DNA from: Steromphala cineraria
Lineage: Eukaryota; Mollusca; Gastropoda; Trochida; Trochidae
Reading direction: 5' to 3'
Assembly: GCA_916613615.1 (NCBI GenBank)
Contig: OU744735.1
Location: forward strand, 39,567,468-39,631,467
Length of the DNA stretch: 64,000 nt
Shown one piece after another: positions 24,669 to 39,600 of the stretch. The position numbers were made by a program, and so were the translations under genes. The notes under the pieces were generated by a model. That model made no database searches and was not told the origin of the DNA. It saw nothing but the letters and a program-made list of their open reading frames with translations. How positions within the stretch are numbered: position 1 is the first letter of the stretch; each line of letters starts with the position of its first letter.

Positions 24669-27600
24669 TTACTTCCAGCACCACCAACAATAATAATAAT
24701 AATAAGTGGTTGTGGGATATTCAGTTGTAGTAGTAGTTGAAGAAGAGGAGGATGAAGATGTAGTTTGTTCTGTTGTCGTGGTTGGGGTTGTTGTTGTCGT
24801 GGTTGTAGTAGTTGTGGTTGGGGTTGTTGTTGTCGTGGTTGTAGTAGTCCAGGTTGGGGTTGTTGTTGTCGTGGTTGTAGTAGTTGTGGTTGGGGTTGTT
24901 GTTGTCGTGGTTGTAGTAGTTGAGGTTGTCGTGGTTGGGGTTGTTGTTGTCGTGGTTGGGGTTGTTGTTGTCGTGGTTGTAGTAGTTGTGGTTGGGGTTG
25001 TTGTTGTCGTGGTTGTAGTAGTTGTTGTCGTGGTTGTAGTAGTTGTGGTTGGGGTTGTTGTTGTCGTGGTTGTAGTAGTTGTGCTTGTCGTGGTTGGGGT
25101 TGTTGTTGTCGTGGTTGTAGTAGTTGTGGTTGTTGTCGTGGTTGTAGTAGTTGAGGTTGTTGTTGTATCTGCAAAGAAAAATATGATGTTTTGTGTACAA
25201 TATATTGCTTATAGAACCTACTCTTTGTAGTTTAGAGAGACCCTTTGAAGAACAAGGCATGCGCATAAGAAGGCCCAAGTTTTTTGATACATCAAGGTGA
25301 TATATTTTATATATAATTACCACCCTCGTCAAAAGTATAGGGATGGGAAACAATATTGAAGGAACGTAAACATTAATGAAGAGGCGCATTTCTTTGGGAG
25401 ACGTCTCCAGCGAGTTATTTCGATGAGACTTTATTATTAAATGTTCATACCTTCTACACATACTCCGCCTGATTTGGTGTAACCATCGTTACAGCTACAC
25501 TCGTACGTTCCATGCATGTTCTCACACCCCTCATTTTCTGAACATGGGGATTCGGATAGACATTCATCAATGTCTGAAACAAATTCCAAAACGCAAATAA
25601 GTGAGCGTGGCTCACTAATACCCCCGACCGTGCATCCCTAACCAACTAAATCACTTTTTACTTGCAAAAACTTAGACTTCCAATTATAAAGACCGTTAAT
25701 AGACGTCTCTTGCACAGAATTTAACCACCTTCATCAAAAAAATAAAATTGGATGAATCGGTCGGACAAATTCTGATAATGGAACCAGCTAAGAACAAAGC
25801 ATGGAAATTTGCACACCCCTCCTAGTAGGCAGAGAACATGTGCAAATTTAAAAACAATCAATGAATAGTATTTCCTCATTTACATGTTTACTGTATGGCA
25901 TAAACTTAAACATGATGGTCTATTCGATATAAATGTCAGACTATTGCTTTAAACTGCTTTAAAAACAGAGTCTAGTAACGTCTCTGACATCAGTTCCTGC
26001 AAATTTTACACTTTCGTTACATTTAGAAGCTTTTGTCGCAGCAATTTAAACGTAGTGTCTTGGATTAAAAATGACATCATGGAATTATGAATAATGACAT
26101 ATCATCACCCCAAAGTGATAGTTTGCCTTAAACCTTCATTCAAAAGTGCAAAACTAGATATCATGCCCTCACACATACTAAACTATTAATTATTACCCAC
26201 GTGGTACTTCGTAAAGGGGTTTCATAACAATTTGTTATGACACATATGGGTCATAACACCTCAAAGTGATTTGATTGGCTTGCGGTGAACTTTGACATTG
26301 TCCGGACTACTTTATTCATTCATAAAACGAACGTGTTTTCATTCATCCCAAATTCGAATGGAACTGAGTGAGTCGGAGTCATTCTTCAAACTTTCTTTTT
26401 TTTAAATCTTTCTTACCGAATTGAAATAAAGAAATAAATAGGAGGACAAAAGAATTAAAATAAAACATCTTATATATAATTACTGATATCTCAAGGCTCA
26501 TATAAACACAAAAGGGTTTAAATTCAGCACAATTTGATCACTGAATTTCATGATCCATGTCGCTCCAAAATGTCACAGACAGACATTGCTTGTTATCTAT
26601 AGAATATAAAGATAACTGAATATTCTTGAGACAACATTACTTCAAAACAAAACGCGTTTCAGCAATGATAAGCATCTTAAACTTACTTTGAAGGCGGTTG
26701 TTTACACATTTTGACGAAAAGATACAGGCAAATGGCGGCCGCCATGACATGCCGTTGATCAAAGAAAGATAACTCTGACTGTTCTCGCGCAGTGAGATTT
26801 TATTTTCACGTACGCTTCGTTCATGACAAAAGTGTTTATTACTTACATTTCACCAGACACTATGAATTAACGTAGGGTAGAATTTAGAAATGTGAATATT
26901 TAACGTCGTAATAGTATAATAATCGAGTCTGTGACGTGGTTTGATATTCATCCGCCGTTTCGTCTCTTTATAGGCATAATAAAAAGTTGTTTAAAAAAGC
27001 AATAAATCGTCTGAAATGCAAGTTGGTAATAAATAGGATACATAACTCGTTCCCCTTTCATATCAAGTTTATGTCCCTCGTGAAATAATTTTGTTTTGTC
27101 ACTCGCCAAGGCTCGTGACAAAGCAAACTTATTTCACTAGGGACATAAACTTGATATGAAAGGGGAAGCTCGTTAGATATCCTATAAATATTCCCTAAAA
27201 CAATGGATGTCCTAAGAGTGATATTATTCTTATTAAGCTGGACCTAGATTTTCGAAGTTATCTTAAGTACATTGACATTTCTTTACGACTATCTAAGAGA
27301 GCTTCAAAAATATCGGCCCTGAATTTGAGGTAAACAGAACAAAACACGAACCATCGCATCCAGAGGGCGAAGTCTCGAACCCTTCGCCACATGTGCATTC
27401 GAAATCCCCATCTGTATTGGTACAACTCTGATCGCCGACACAGTCATGGGTTCCAGAGGTGCACTCGTCAATGTCTTAAAGGTACAACAACATTTGTCAA
27501 AAAAAACCAAGAATATACATAACGCTTTCCCCAATTTTCCGTTTAATGCATACAGTTACTCTTGTGAAAAGATCACTTACAAGTCTTGACAAAATCTTTC

Positions 27601-30600
27601 TGTAAAATAAATCTTGTGTTTGACTAAGATCTGAAGTTTTAGTAAACATACTTTTAACTCACAACATATAAACTACCGTATTCTACTTCACGACTTGGCC
27701 TTTAAAGAAAAAATGGTAACTCCCGATGCGTGCGTACACAGAAGTACACCATTTTGTCAAAGAGTAAGTTTATGTGCATTTATATTTAAAGAGCCACTCT
27801 GTGAGATGTTTGGGAATCACTTACGACAAACTTTATGAATAGCGTCGTTTGATCGAGCAGTATCGACTGATGCAAGCAAGTATCATTTTTACGCTAATCG
27901 ACGTTGTATAGTGCCAATAAAAAGTTTGAAGGTGCGATTATGATCGAAAACCGGAAAATAAGCGCGTCAATCAGTCAAACGTTATTTTAGAAACTTATCA
28001 AAAGCATTCAGAATGACACTTACTAGTTCATAATTCGATAGGTTATTAACTAGTATCCATGTAAATTAAGCATTGTGAATATTCCCTTCGGAGAACATAA
28101 ATGAATGTCTTTAGACTATCGTTTATTTGCTATTTTGAAATGAATGTGTGAGATGTTTTGAATTTATATAATGAATTATGCATGGGGCCCCGCTGGCAGA
28201 TACCCCTCACTGTACTAATACAGCTATTAAAGTATAGGTAGGGGCATCTGCCAGCGGGCCCCATGGAATTATGCAATTTACGTTCGTATCAAAGAAAAAC
28301 AATAGGGATTCGGATAGACATTCATCAATGTCTGAAACAAATTCCAAAACGCAAATAAGTGAGCGTGGCTCACTAATACCCCCGACCGTGCATCCCTAAT
28401 AAACTAAATCACTTTTTACTTGCAAAAACTTAGACTTCCAATTATCAAGACCGTTAATAGACGTCTCTTGCACAGAATTTAACCACCTTCATAAAAAAAA
28501 AGAATTGGATGAATCGGTCGGAAAAATTCTGATAATGGAACCAGCTAAGAACAAAGCATGGAAATTTGCACACCCCTCCTAGTAGGCAGAGGACATGTGC
28601 AAATTTAAAAACAATCAATGAATAGTATTTCCTCATTTACATGTTTACTGTATGGCATAAACTTAAACATGATGGTCTATTCGATATCAATGTCAGACTA
28701 TTGCTTTAAACTGCTTTAAAACAGAGTCTAGTAACGTCTCTGACATCAGTTTCTGCAAATTTTACACTTTCGTTACGTTTAGAAGCTTTTGTCGCAGCAA
28801 TGTAAACGTAGTGTCTTGGATTAAAAATGACGTCATGGAATTATGAATAACGACACATCATCACCCCAAAGTGATAGTTTGCCTTAAACCTTCATTTCAA
28901 AAATGCAAAACTAGATATCATGCCCTCACATATACTAAACTATTAAATGTTCCCTAAAACAATGGATGTCCTAAGAGTGATATTATTCTTATTAAGCTGG
29001 ACCTAGATTTTCGAAGTTATCTTAAGTACATTAACATTTCTTTACGACTATCTAAGAGAGCTTCAAAAATATCGGCCCTGAATTTGAGGCAAACAGAACA
29101 AAACACGAACCATCGCATCCAGAGGGCGACGTCTCGAACCCTTCGCCACATGTGCATTCAAAATTCCCATCTGTATTGGTACAACTCTGATCGCCGACAC
29201 AGTCATGGGTTCCAGAGGTGCACTCGTCAATGTCTTAAAGGTACAACAACATTTGTCAAAAAAAACCGAAGAATATAGATAACGCTTTCCCCAATTTTCC
29301 GTTTAATGCATACAGTTACTCTTGTGAAAAGATCACTTACAAGTCTTGACAAAATCTTTCTGTAAAATAAATCTTGTGTTTGACTAAGATCTGAAGTTTT
29401 AGTAAACATACTTGTAACTCACAACATATAAACTAATCGTATTCTACTTCACGACTTGGCCTTAAAAGAAAAAATGGTAACTCCCGATGCGTGCGTACAC
29501 AGAAGTACACCATTTTGTCATAGAGTAAGTTTATGTGCATTTATATTTAAAGAGCCACTCTGTGAGATGTTTGGGAATCACTTACGACAAACTTTATGAA
29601 TAGCGTCGTTTGATCGAGAAGTATCGACTGATGCAAGCAAGTATCATTTTTAAGCTAATCGACGTTGTATAGTGGCAATAAAAATTTTGAAGTTGCGATT
29701 ATGATCGAAAACCGGAAAATGAGCGCGTCAATCAGTCAAACGTTATTTTAGAAACTTATCAAAAGCATTCAGAATGACACTTACTAGTTAATAATTCCAT
29801 AGGTTATTAACTAGTATCCATGTAAATTAAGCATGTGAATATTCCCTTCGGAGAACATAAATGAATGTCTTTAGACTATCGTTTATTTGCTATTTTGAAA
29901 TGAATGTGTGAGATGTTTTGAATTTATATAATGAATTATGCATGGGGCCCCGCTGGCAGATACCCGTCACTGTACTAATAGAGCTATTAAAATATAAATT
30001 AGAACAAGTTCTATGGATTTACAACTTCTTTATTGCAGGAGTGCGACGTTTCGGTGTAGGTACATATTAAAATATAGGTAGGGGCATCTGCCAGCGGGCC
30101 CCATGGAATTATGCAATTTACGTTCGTATCAAAGAAAAACAATTTGGGATTCGGATAGACATTCATCAATGTCTGAAACAAATTCCAAAACGCAAATAAG
30201 TGAACGTGGCTCACTAATACCCCCGACCGTGCATCCCTAACCAACTAAATCACTTTTTACTTGCAAAAACTTAGACTTCCAATTATAAAGACCGTTAATA
30301 GACGTCTCTTGCACAGAATTTAACCACCTTCATAAAAAAAAAGAATTGGATGAATCGGTCGGACAAATTCTGATAATGGAACCAGCTAAGAACAAAGCAT
30401 GGAAATTTGCACACCCCTCCTAGTAGGCAGAGGACATGTGCAAATTTAAAAACAATCAGATGAATAGTATTTCCTCATTTACATGTTTACTGTATGGCAT
30501 AAACTTAAACATGATGGTCTATTCGATATCAATGTCAGACTATTGCTTTAAACTGCTTTAAAACAGAGTCTAGTAACGTCTCTGACATCAGTTTCTGCAA

Positions 30601-33600
30601 ATTTTACACTTTCGTTACGTTTAGAAGCTTTTGTCGCAGCAATGTAAACGTAGTGTCTTGGATTAAAAATGACGTCATGGAATTATGAATAACGACACAT
30701 CATCACCCCAAAGTGATAGTTTGCCTTAAACCTTCATTTCAAAAGTGCAAAACTAGATATCATGCCCTAACATATACTAAACTATTAAATGTTCCCTAAA
30801 ACAATGGATGTCCTAAGAGTGATATTATTCTTATTAAGCTGGACCTAGATTTTCGAAGTTATCTTAAGTACATTAACATTGCTTTACGACTATCTAAGAT
30901 AGCTTCGAAAATATCGGCCCTGAATTTGAGGCAAACAGAACAAAACACGAACCATCGCATCCAGAGGGCGACGTCTCGAACCCTTCGCCACATGTGCATT
31001 CGAAACCCCCATCTGTATTGGTACAACTCTGATCGCCGACACAGTCATGGGTTCCAGAGGTGCACTCGTCAATGTCTTAAAGGTACAACAACATTTATCA
31101 TAAAACTTATGCCCCGCTGGCAGATACCCCTCACTGTACTAATAGAGCTATTAAAGTATAGGTAGGGGCATCTGCCAGCGAGACCCATGGAATTATGCAA
31201 GTTACGTTCGTATCAAAGAAAAACAATATATGATGAAAATAACGGGTAGGCTCTTAAAGTAACATTTGTATGATAAGATACAACCATGGCAACTTGTGTC
31301 CAGTTTCTGGTAACCATCATGACAGAAGCACTCGTAACCACCATCATTATTGGAACAGATCTGGTCGTCAGCGCAACCGTCACTTCCGGCTTCACACTCG
31401 TCCATATCTGAGAGAAGATTGAAAGGGTTTTTATATGCAAAGGGATATAACATAGGAAGATTTGTCTCTTTCTTTTTCCAAAGATCATGTATTTCTCTTT
31501 TAAAAAATCATATTGCTACCTATGTTCATAATGAATGTTAGTGGGCGTTGAGCTCTCGGATTTCTCAACATTTACACTGTCCTCTGAATACGCATTAACT
31601 TATTTATTGCAATTGCGGGAGATCAGACCGATATTGATTTAGTGATTACAATCTTTAAAGAATTTATAATTTCTCTCAAAAATATCATGTACATATGAAA
31701 TAAAAATTAAATCCATCGGGGTCAATTTGAATATTGTTGAAGGAATTTAACTATAGCAGTAAAACCTTTTTGAAATTATGAATGATCACTTGAAATATAT
31801 TTTGAAAGGAAACTGTACCTTCTGTTTGACTTAATTTGATTTTACTTATAAGACTAAAATATTTCATGAATTATTGTTTGTATATTAGCTATTTCTGATA
31901 TCTATTTTATACAATGTTTCATCATATTTAAGTCATGTAATCAATCCCATAAGAAAAGAACTAATTGACGACTACTTCGCAGGTTAAACAAAACAAACAT
32001 TCGCTTTTTCAAGTACCATGTCGAATAAATCGTTACATCTATGTATGTTGAAAATATGAAAACATTGGAAAGAAAAATCCTTTTTCTTGAAACTTCAGAA
32101 TCTTGCTTCTTCTCCAGAAGATAAGACACATTTTATGCAATTTTCGTTTTTATCAATTATGTTCATGTGCAAATCTTGTCTGAGGAGCGTTTCCGTTGTT
32201 AACTACTTTCATGGCATTTGCATAGGTTGTCACACTTTCTGGGTTGATGGCGATTGGTTATCGATATATTTCAATAGCCTTAATGGGATATGTTTAGTTA
32301 TCAGCACCTAACCTGTTAACATTTCTACAATATGTAGTACTAAATAATGACCCGGTACCGAGGGGTTATAGAAAATAACCTCGCGAGGGCGTAGCCCGAG
32401 CAGAGCTTATTTCCAAAACCCGAGGCAAACGGGTTATTATTTGACTTACACTCCCGCGGAAGATTCCTATAATGGTTTCAACTTAATTTGTTAATAACAG
32501 TTAATTTAAAAACGTTCAACTGATATGATTTCGTGACAAGACAAAATATTTAAAATACTCCCATATTAGGTTTCAGAAATAAACGCTTGATTTCTTACAA
32601 TAAAAACTATTTTATTACGGTGTTTCAACTAAATTGATTTACATACAAATAATTGAAAAACGTTTTAGTGATCAATTTTGCGGGTTTGATATGTCTTGAT
32701 AAGAATACTTTTTTAAACTACTTAGAATACCCCCTGTTAAGGGTTTGAGAACTAAAAAATTGATTCGTTGCATTAAAAACTATTTTATTACAGTATTAAT
32801 ATATATTTATAGGGGAAAATTAAACACCAAACAAGACACACAAAAATTTACTTCAATTGACATGGATCCACGGTAGCTCAACAGGTAAGAGCGCTGCTTG
32901 ACAACATAGAGGTCCCTGGTTCGAATCACAGTTTCATTGTTCATAAATCTTAACTTTTTTGTTTGATTAAAACTCCAAATTTTACAAGTCCAATTGTTTG
33001 CAATTGATTACAATCTTATAACCGACCAAGGTGGTTATGAGATAACCAACCTACGCGGATGGAGCTCACGGCACAAAACATTCAACTTAAATAAAGGCAA
33101 AAACTTCCCAAGGGGTGAAAGGGGTAAACATCTATAAGAAGGTAGTTATGAGTTAAAACCAATTGAAAAAAGAAGGGATATAACCGCCCAAGGGGTGTAA
33201 ATGAATATATTGTACATGTGTGACAGGGTGAGATATAAGCATTCCTACTGACCTTAGCTAGATGGATATCTCTTTAGCCGAATAGGTAGAGTGTCTGATT
33301 CTGAAGTCCCGGAGGTCGCGGGTTCGAATCCTGGTAGAGGTGATCTCAAAACGTCACTTCTGTTACACGTGATTGAGAAAACTAAAAGTGGGATATCTCT
33401 ATAGCCGAATCAGTAGGGTGTCCGACTCTCAACCCGGAGGTCGCGAGTTCGAATCCCGGTAGAGGGAAACTCACTTCTGTTACACGTGAATGAAAAAACT
33501 AAAAGTGGGATATCTCGATAGCCGAATGAGTAGAGTATCTGAGTCTCAACCCGGAGCTCACGGGTTCGAATCCCGGTAGAGGGGATCTCACAAAGTCACT

Positions 33601-36600
33601 TTTGTTACACGTGAATGAAAATACTATAAGTGGGATATCTCTATAGCCGATTGAGAAGAGTGTCCGATTCTCAACCCGGAGGTCGCGGGTTCGAATCCTG
33701 GTAGAGGGGATCTCACAAAGTCACTTCTGTTACACGTGAATGAAAAAACTATAAGTGGAATATCTCTATAGCCGAATGAGTAGAATGTCTGAGTCTCAAC
33801 CCGGAGGTCGCGAGTTCGAATCCCGGTAGAGGGGATCTCACAAAGTCACTTCTGTTACACATGGGACTCAAATAGTGAATATGCGTCTTCTGGCAATCTA
33901 ATATTTCACAATGAGAAATTCAACATACCTGCGCAGTCGAAGCCATCTCCGGTAAAGCCGAAATTGCAATGACAGGTATAGGAGGCATCTGTGTCAGTGC
34001 AAGTAGCATCGTCACTGCAAGTCGCGTCACCATTCGTACACTCATCTTGAGACGAAAAATGAAAAAAGAAAAGGTATTTGATGCATTCAGTCAAAAAACC
34101 ATTCCTATTGTGCCAGGTTGCATTATTATATTAGCAATATTTTCTTTGTAATTAGGAGATAAACATATTGTGTTTTGAAATCAGCGGCATATAACGGAAT
34201 TATTATAACATACACTACAGATTAATGGAGTTAGCGTAACGTTCGTACCCTGAGACAGGATGCGAAATACAAAGAAGCTAAAATAATGTATAGCCGACAG
34301 CACGTTAAACCCTACTCAATCACTTGGATACACAGGTGTGATCACAAGCACCTGTGTCAATGTGTTGGGTCAAGATACTACTGACATGTAGAGAGAGATA
34401 AGGGGGATCGGTCTTTCATATCTGTTGATCACCATTAGTCGATCTAACATTGTCATATTTGGGATCACACTATTTTCAACAGTACAGATTCCTGTACTTT
34501 TTCGGGCCGAGTCCCAAGCGGGATTCAAACCCACACCCTCAGAGCCAGGCAACACCGCCAGCAATGATCATACCAACAGCTAACCAACTAACTCGTTTCG
34601 TCATCCACAAAAACGGAGGTCCAACAAGCGGTACTACAAGCATGTGAATTGCTCATTAGAGCTAATTAGCGTTTAATTGTATCAGGCGAGTCTTACGGCG
34701 TCATCGCAAGACTGCAGTGCCCATATATAGACTCAAAAGGTCGCGACCTCCTGTGTCATCATTTGTTTGTTTGGGCTTTTGGACCAACGGGAGAGGAGGT
34801 CTCGACCTTTTGACCCTATTTCGAACTTCTTGTGATGACGCCGTAAGGGTAAGACTCGCCTGATACAATTAAACGATCATTAGCTCTAATTGTGAGGGTG
34901 ACATATATGTACGATCGATGTCGTTACAAGCGTTACAAGCGATATGTAACCGATGTCACCAAAGGAAAAGTTGTAGAAATGTTTACATTTCGGAGATCAA
35001 CATGCCGGATTGAAAGCCTTGCTATATATAGTATATGAACAAAAGCCATGCCCCAAGTGCTTGTGAGCTGTACCTTGTTTAGCTGATTTTTCATTCAGTA
35101 ACCCTCTGTTTGATGTTGATTGCCACAGCTCCGATTGTTTAGAAATGAAAAACAGATCTTTTTGGTCAATAGTTAAAGGGACGTTACTCTATCCCACTAG
35201 AGGTACACCCCTTCACCAATTGACAAATAGGAGTTATTGTTCCGTTCCAATCAGATCGAATTCCGGAGTTAGACGCAGACATTTACATGTGAACTCCATT
35301 CAGTCTTTATACAGGTGAGTAGTATATTGGTCGATCAACTTGATACGGTGCTTATGCGGAAGTTAACAGACATTTTTACTTACTTGGTCTACTAGAGAAT
35401 GAATTTGACGATCCAAATCCTCCGAATGAACTAAGTGATCCAAGCGATGAAAACGGGTTCGAAGTTGGAGGTGCCTGACCGTTGCTGTCTTCCTCGTCGC
35501 CATTACCGCCGTCTTCACCATCGCCGCTACCGCCGACCTCCCCAGTGGTCAATGGAGCTAGATTGTGAATATGATAAAATTTTTGTCAACAGGAAAGATA
35601 GGAATTTAGGTAAAATGTGTTAAAAAGGCAAAGATTTCGATGAAATAAAATATTGGTATGTATTTGTATGACATTAGGTATTACGTGAGATGTATTACGT
35701 GCGTAAACATTGAAATCATACATGGGGAAAAAACAACCATATGTCAAGTTTTTGGTTTGCAATATGAAATGAAGGATGCCAACACCGCATTCCAATTTAT
35801 CAAAATTAATCAACGTTTCAAGCTGGTTATCCTACTTATAACTGCTTGAACATCCTTCATTTTCCATCACAGACTTTACATTTTCTTCATTTCAATAAAT
35901 ATATTAAAGCTTAAATTTATTCCATTCAAGAGGACACGTCAATTATATCTCCTGATTGTCGACGGAGAGTGTTCTGAGTCTAGAAAAAAATAAATGCTAG
36001 CAATTTTATATAGACAGGCCAAGTATCTCACATAAGCATGTTTGTCCTATCACTCTGATAAATTGTTTACTTTCAAGTTTCATGGAGAGTATAAGCAAAA
36101 TCAAGTTACAATTTGAAAATCAATGTCTAAAAAGGAAGCTTACAGTGTTTTTGAAATAACATTGAAGAAAAAGCATTCTGGAAATAGAAATTCATTTGCT
36201 ATTCTTGCCTACATAAATCAATTAAAATCCATGATTTCAAATCGATGGTCAATCCTACAAAGAAGTGCGAGGTCTGAGAAGTAGGCGTCACTTAGTCGCA
36301 TTGGTATCGGGAGAGTCAACCCTAGGCATAAAAAACACCAGGACACATCAGCAGATGACGTCAAGTGTGGGAAGACATCAACAATAATATGTAGTACTTT
36401 TTCAAGGAAGCAATTTACCAACTGTAGGTTGACTAGAGCCCGTATTGGCTCAAGGCATTCCCATAAGTGATCTATTGGATTCATATCGGGAACATATGCC
36501 AGCTAGAACTTATTAGAACGTTTGCTCTGTTGAGACAGTTTAAATCTACCATGCGCATGAGGGCCGAGAGGGGCAACTTGATTTCGGCCTTGTTTCAAAC

Positions 36601-39600
36601 ACAAAATCAGTAAGTAACATTCAAAGAGAGATTGCGAATTTAAGAAAATAGGGAGACATTAAATCGCGAAACTATGACACGGAATCGCAAAAGAGTGACA
36701 CAAAATCGTGAAATGACAAAACACCTATTTTTCAAATATATTTATAAGATATAAGCTAGAAGCTATCATCTTTAAAACTTTCCAAAAAGTCAACTTGGTT
36801 AAAAGCTTTTTCGATCACAATAGACACAATATATATATATTAAATTATCATCCTAAATAGAATTAAAATAAATATAGGTTATTTTATAATCCAATTTTTT
36901 AAGTTGTATACCAATAGATCAAACAAGAAAACATAACTGAACAAATATTTTTTTCATTTAAGAAACGAATCTGATAATATCCACATGGTTTTAGCCTGTT
37001 TGTAACTCCTAAGTTTAACTTGTATAACTGTATAAATGTACTTGTATAAATGCTTGAAGTATCAACTTTTCCGTAAAATTTGGGAAACAGTAACGAAAAT
37101 TAAAAAAAGGCATCTGTTTGAAATTTGTATCGTTCATATGCTGCCTTGTTACATTATTTTTCAAACATGAATAGAGAACCGTATGGGGTTTTCTAAGCGA
37201 TTTATGTGTAAGTTCTCGAAATATATATCCGAAGACCCATGGAAATTCAACGAAAATCTCTTAAGCGCCCGTATAACATCCTAAGCAATCATTTTGGATT
37301 TCCCCACTGGGCGCGGCCATAGTATAAACATAGTATGCATTATCATACTTGCATGTGGTTCGGGATGAAATTTCACTATTGAGAATATAAATACATCACT
37401 CGGTAGAAAAATCTTTCGTCGAAATTTACATTTAGAAGATAAATAGTTGCGTTTTTAAAATTTCCGGGATTCATTGTTATTCAACACCCGCAATTTAGTT
37501 TAAAACCAACGGCGTTCAAAATCAGATCGCAACGCAGCAATGTATGAGTGATGGTTTGGTCTGGTTTTAATGAGATGGAATATGACAGTGTATTACCTGT
37601 GCATCCTCCCGTCTCTGTTAAGGTACCGTGTGAATCACACTCTTTTCTGGGCGGGGCACCAGTGTGTGTCGTGTATCCACCAGCCGTATCGCATCTGTAG
37701 CTTTGGGAGACGTTATGCCCAGCGGCCATCTTACTGTTTCCAACTTCCAGCCAGCCTGAAGAAGCGGGGAAGGTCCGACAGGTTGGATCTGAAGTTGACA
37801 AAGAGAATATCATATAACTAGGTTGGATCTGAAGTTGACAAAGAGAATATCATATAACTAGGTTGGATCTGAAGTTGACAAAGAGAATATCATATAACTA
37901 GGTTGGATCTGAAGTTGACAAAGAGAATATCATATAACTAGGTTGGATCTGAAGTTGACAAAGAGAATATCATATAACTAGGTTGGATCTGAAGTTGACA
38001 AAGAGAATATCATATAACTAGGTTGGATCTGAAGTTGACAAAGAGAATATCATATAACTAGGTTGGATCTGAAATTGACAAAGAGAATATCATATAACTA
38101 GGTTGGATCTCAAATTGACAAAGAGAATATTATATAACTAGGTTGGATCTGAAGTTGACAAAGAGAATATTATATAACTAGGTTGGATCTGAAGTTGACA
38201 AAGAGAATATTATATAACTAGGTTGGATTATATAACTACGGGGGCGTAGCTCAGTGGTAGAGTGTCCGCTCGTCACCCGGTAGACCGGGGTTCGATTCCC
38301 GGTCGCGTCATACCAAAAGACGTTAAAAATTGGGAGTTGTTGCTGCCTTGCTTGACACTCAGCATTGTAAAGGCAGAACAACGCATTAACTGGCGCTGCA
38401 CCGTGGCTGCCGGGTGCTTAGGCACAACCCGAATTTCCAACATTGTATGTATGTACTGAGGATAATAAAGTGATATTATTATTATTAAGTTGACAAAGAG
38501 AATATTATATAACTAGGTTGGATCTGAAGTTGACAAAGAGAATATCATATAACTAGGTTGGATCTGAAGTTGACAAAGAGAATATTATATAACTAGGTTG
38601 GATCTAAAGTTGACAAAGAGAATATCATATAACTAGGTTGGATCTGAAGTTGACAAAGAGAATCTACATAACTAGGTTGGATCTAAAGTTGACAAAGAGA
38701 ATCTATATAACTAGGTTGGATCTGAAGTTGACAAAGAGAATCTATATAACTAGCTTTGATCTGAAGTTGACAAAGAGAATATTATATAACTAGGTTGGAT
38801 CTGAAGTTGACAAAGAGAATATTATATAACTAGGTTGGATCTGAAGTTGACAAAGAGAATATTATATAACTAGGTTGGATCTGAAGTTGACAAAGAGAAT
38901 ATTATATAACTAGGTTGGATCTGAAGTTGACAAAGAGAATATTATATACTAGTAACTAGGTTGGATCTGAAGTTGACAAAGAGAATATTATATAACTAGG
39001 TTGGATCTGAAGTTGACAAAGAGAATATTATATAACTAGGTTGGATCTGAAGTTGACAAAGAGAATATCATATAACTAGGTTGGATCTGAAGTTGACAAA
39101 GAGAATATCATATAACTAGGTTGGATCTGAAGTTGACAAAGAGAATCTATATAACTAGGTTGGATCTGAAGTTGACAAAAAGAATCTACATAACTAGGTT
39201 GGATCTAAAGTTGACAAAGAGAATCTATATAACTAGGTTGGATCTGAAGTTGACAAAGAGAATATTATATAACTAGGTTGGATCTGAAGTTGACAAAGAG
39301 AATATTATATAACTAGGTTGGATCTGAAGTTGACAAAGAGAATATCATATAACTAGGTTGGATCTGAAGTTGACAAAGAGAATATTATATAACTAGGTTG
39401 GATCTGAAGTTGACAAAGAGAATCTATATAACTAGGTTGGATCTGAAGTTGACAAAAAGAATCTACATAACTAGGTTGGATCTAAAGTTGACAAAGAGAA
39501 TCTATATAACTAGGTTGGATCTGAAGTTGACAAAGAGAATCTATATAACTAGCTTTGATCTGAAGTTGACAAAGAGAATATTATATAACTAGGTTGGATC

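Larger units (their letters stand above)
25547..31227. repeat. tandem triplication inside the mucin/EGF gene
   Basis: Copy A 25547-28303, copy B 28304-30145, copy C 30146-31227. Each runs from the middle of the EGF6 exon, through intron, across a complete 123-bp EGF exon, to the intron word CGTTCGTATCAAAGAAAAAC. Copy A carries ~1 kb extra (about 26183-27187). Copy C has lost ~900 bp after its EGF exon. Copies B and C hold only the first 27-28 bases of the EGF6 exon (28304-28331, 30146-30172), with its acceptor but no donor. Divergence is low, so the event is recent. Confidence 0.9.

Noticed and set aside
24706..25230. Plus-strand Val-rich frame and minus-strand Asn/His and Gln/Pro frames over the same repeat
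   Set aside because: They are shadows of the Thr-rich exon; only the Thr frame is in phase with the upstream EGF exon and acceptor.
28304..28331. Additional EGF exon
   Set aside because: Only the first 28 bases of the EGF6 exon with its acceptor; no donor or remaining cysteines. The same holds at 30146-30172.
38238..38310. Functional tRNA gene
   Set aside because: A- and B-boxes are good, but acceptor-stem ends do not pair and a SINE body with (ATT)n tail follows.
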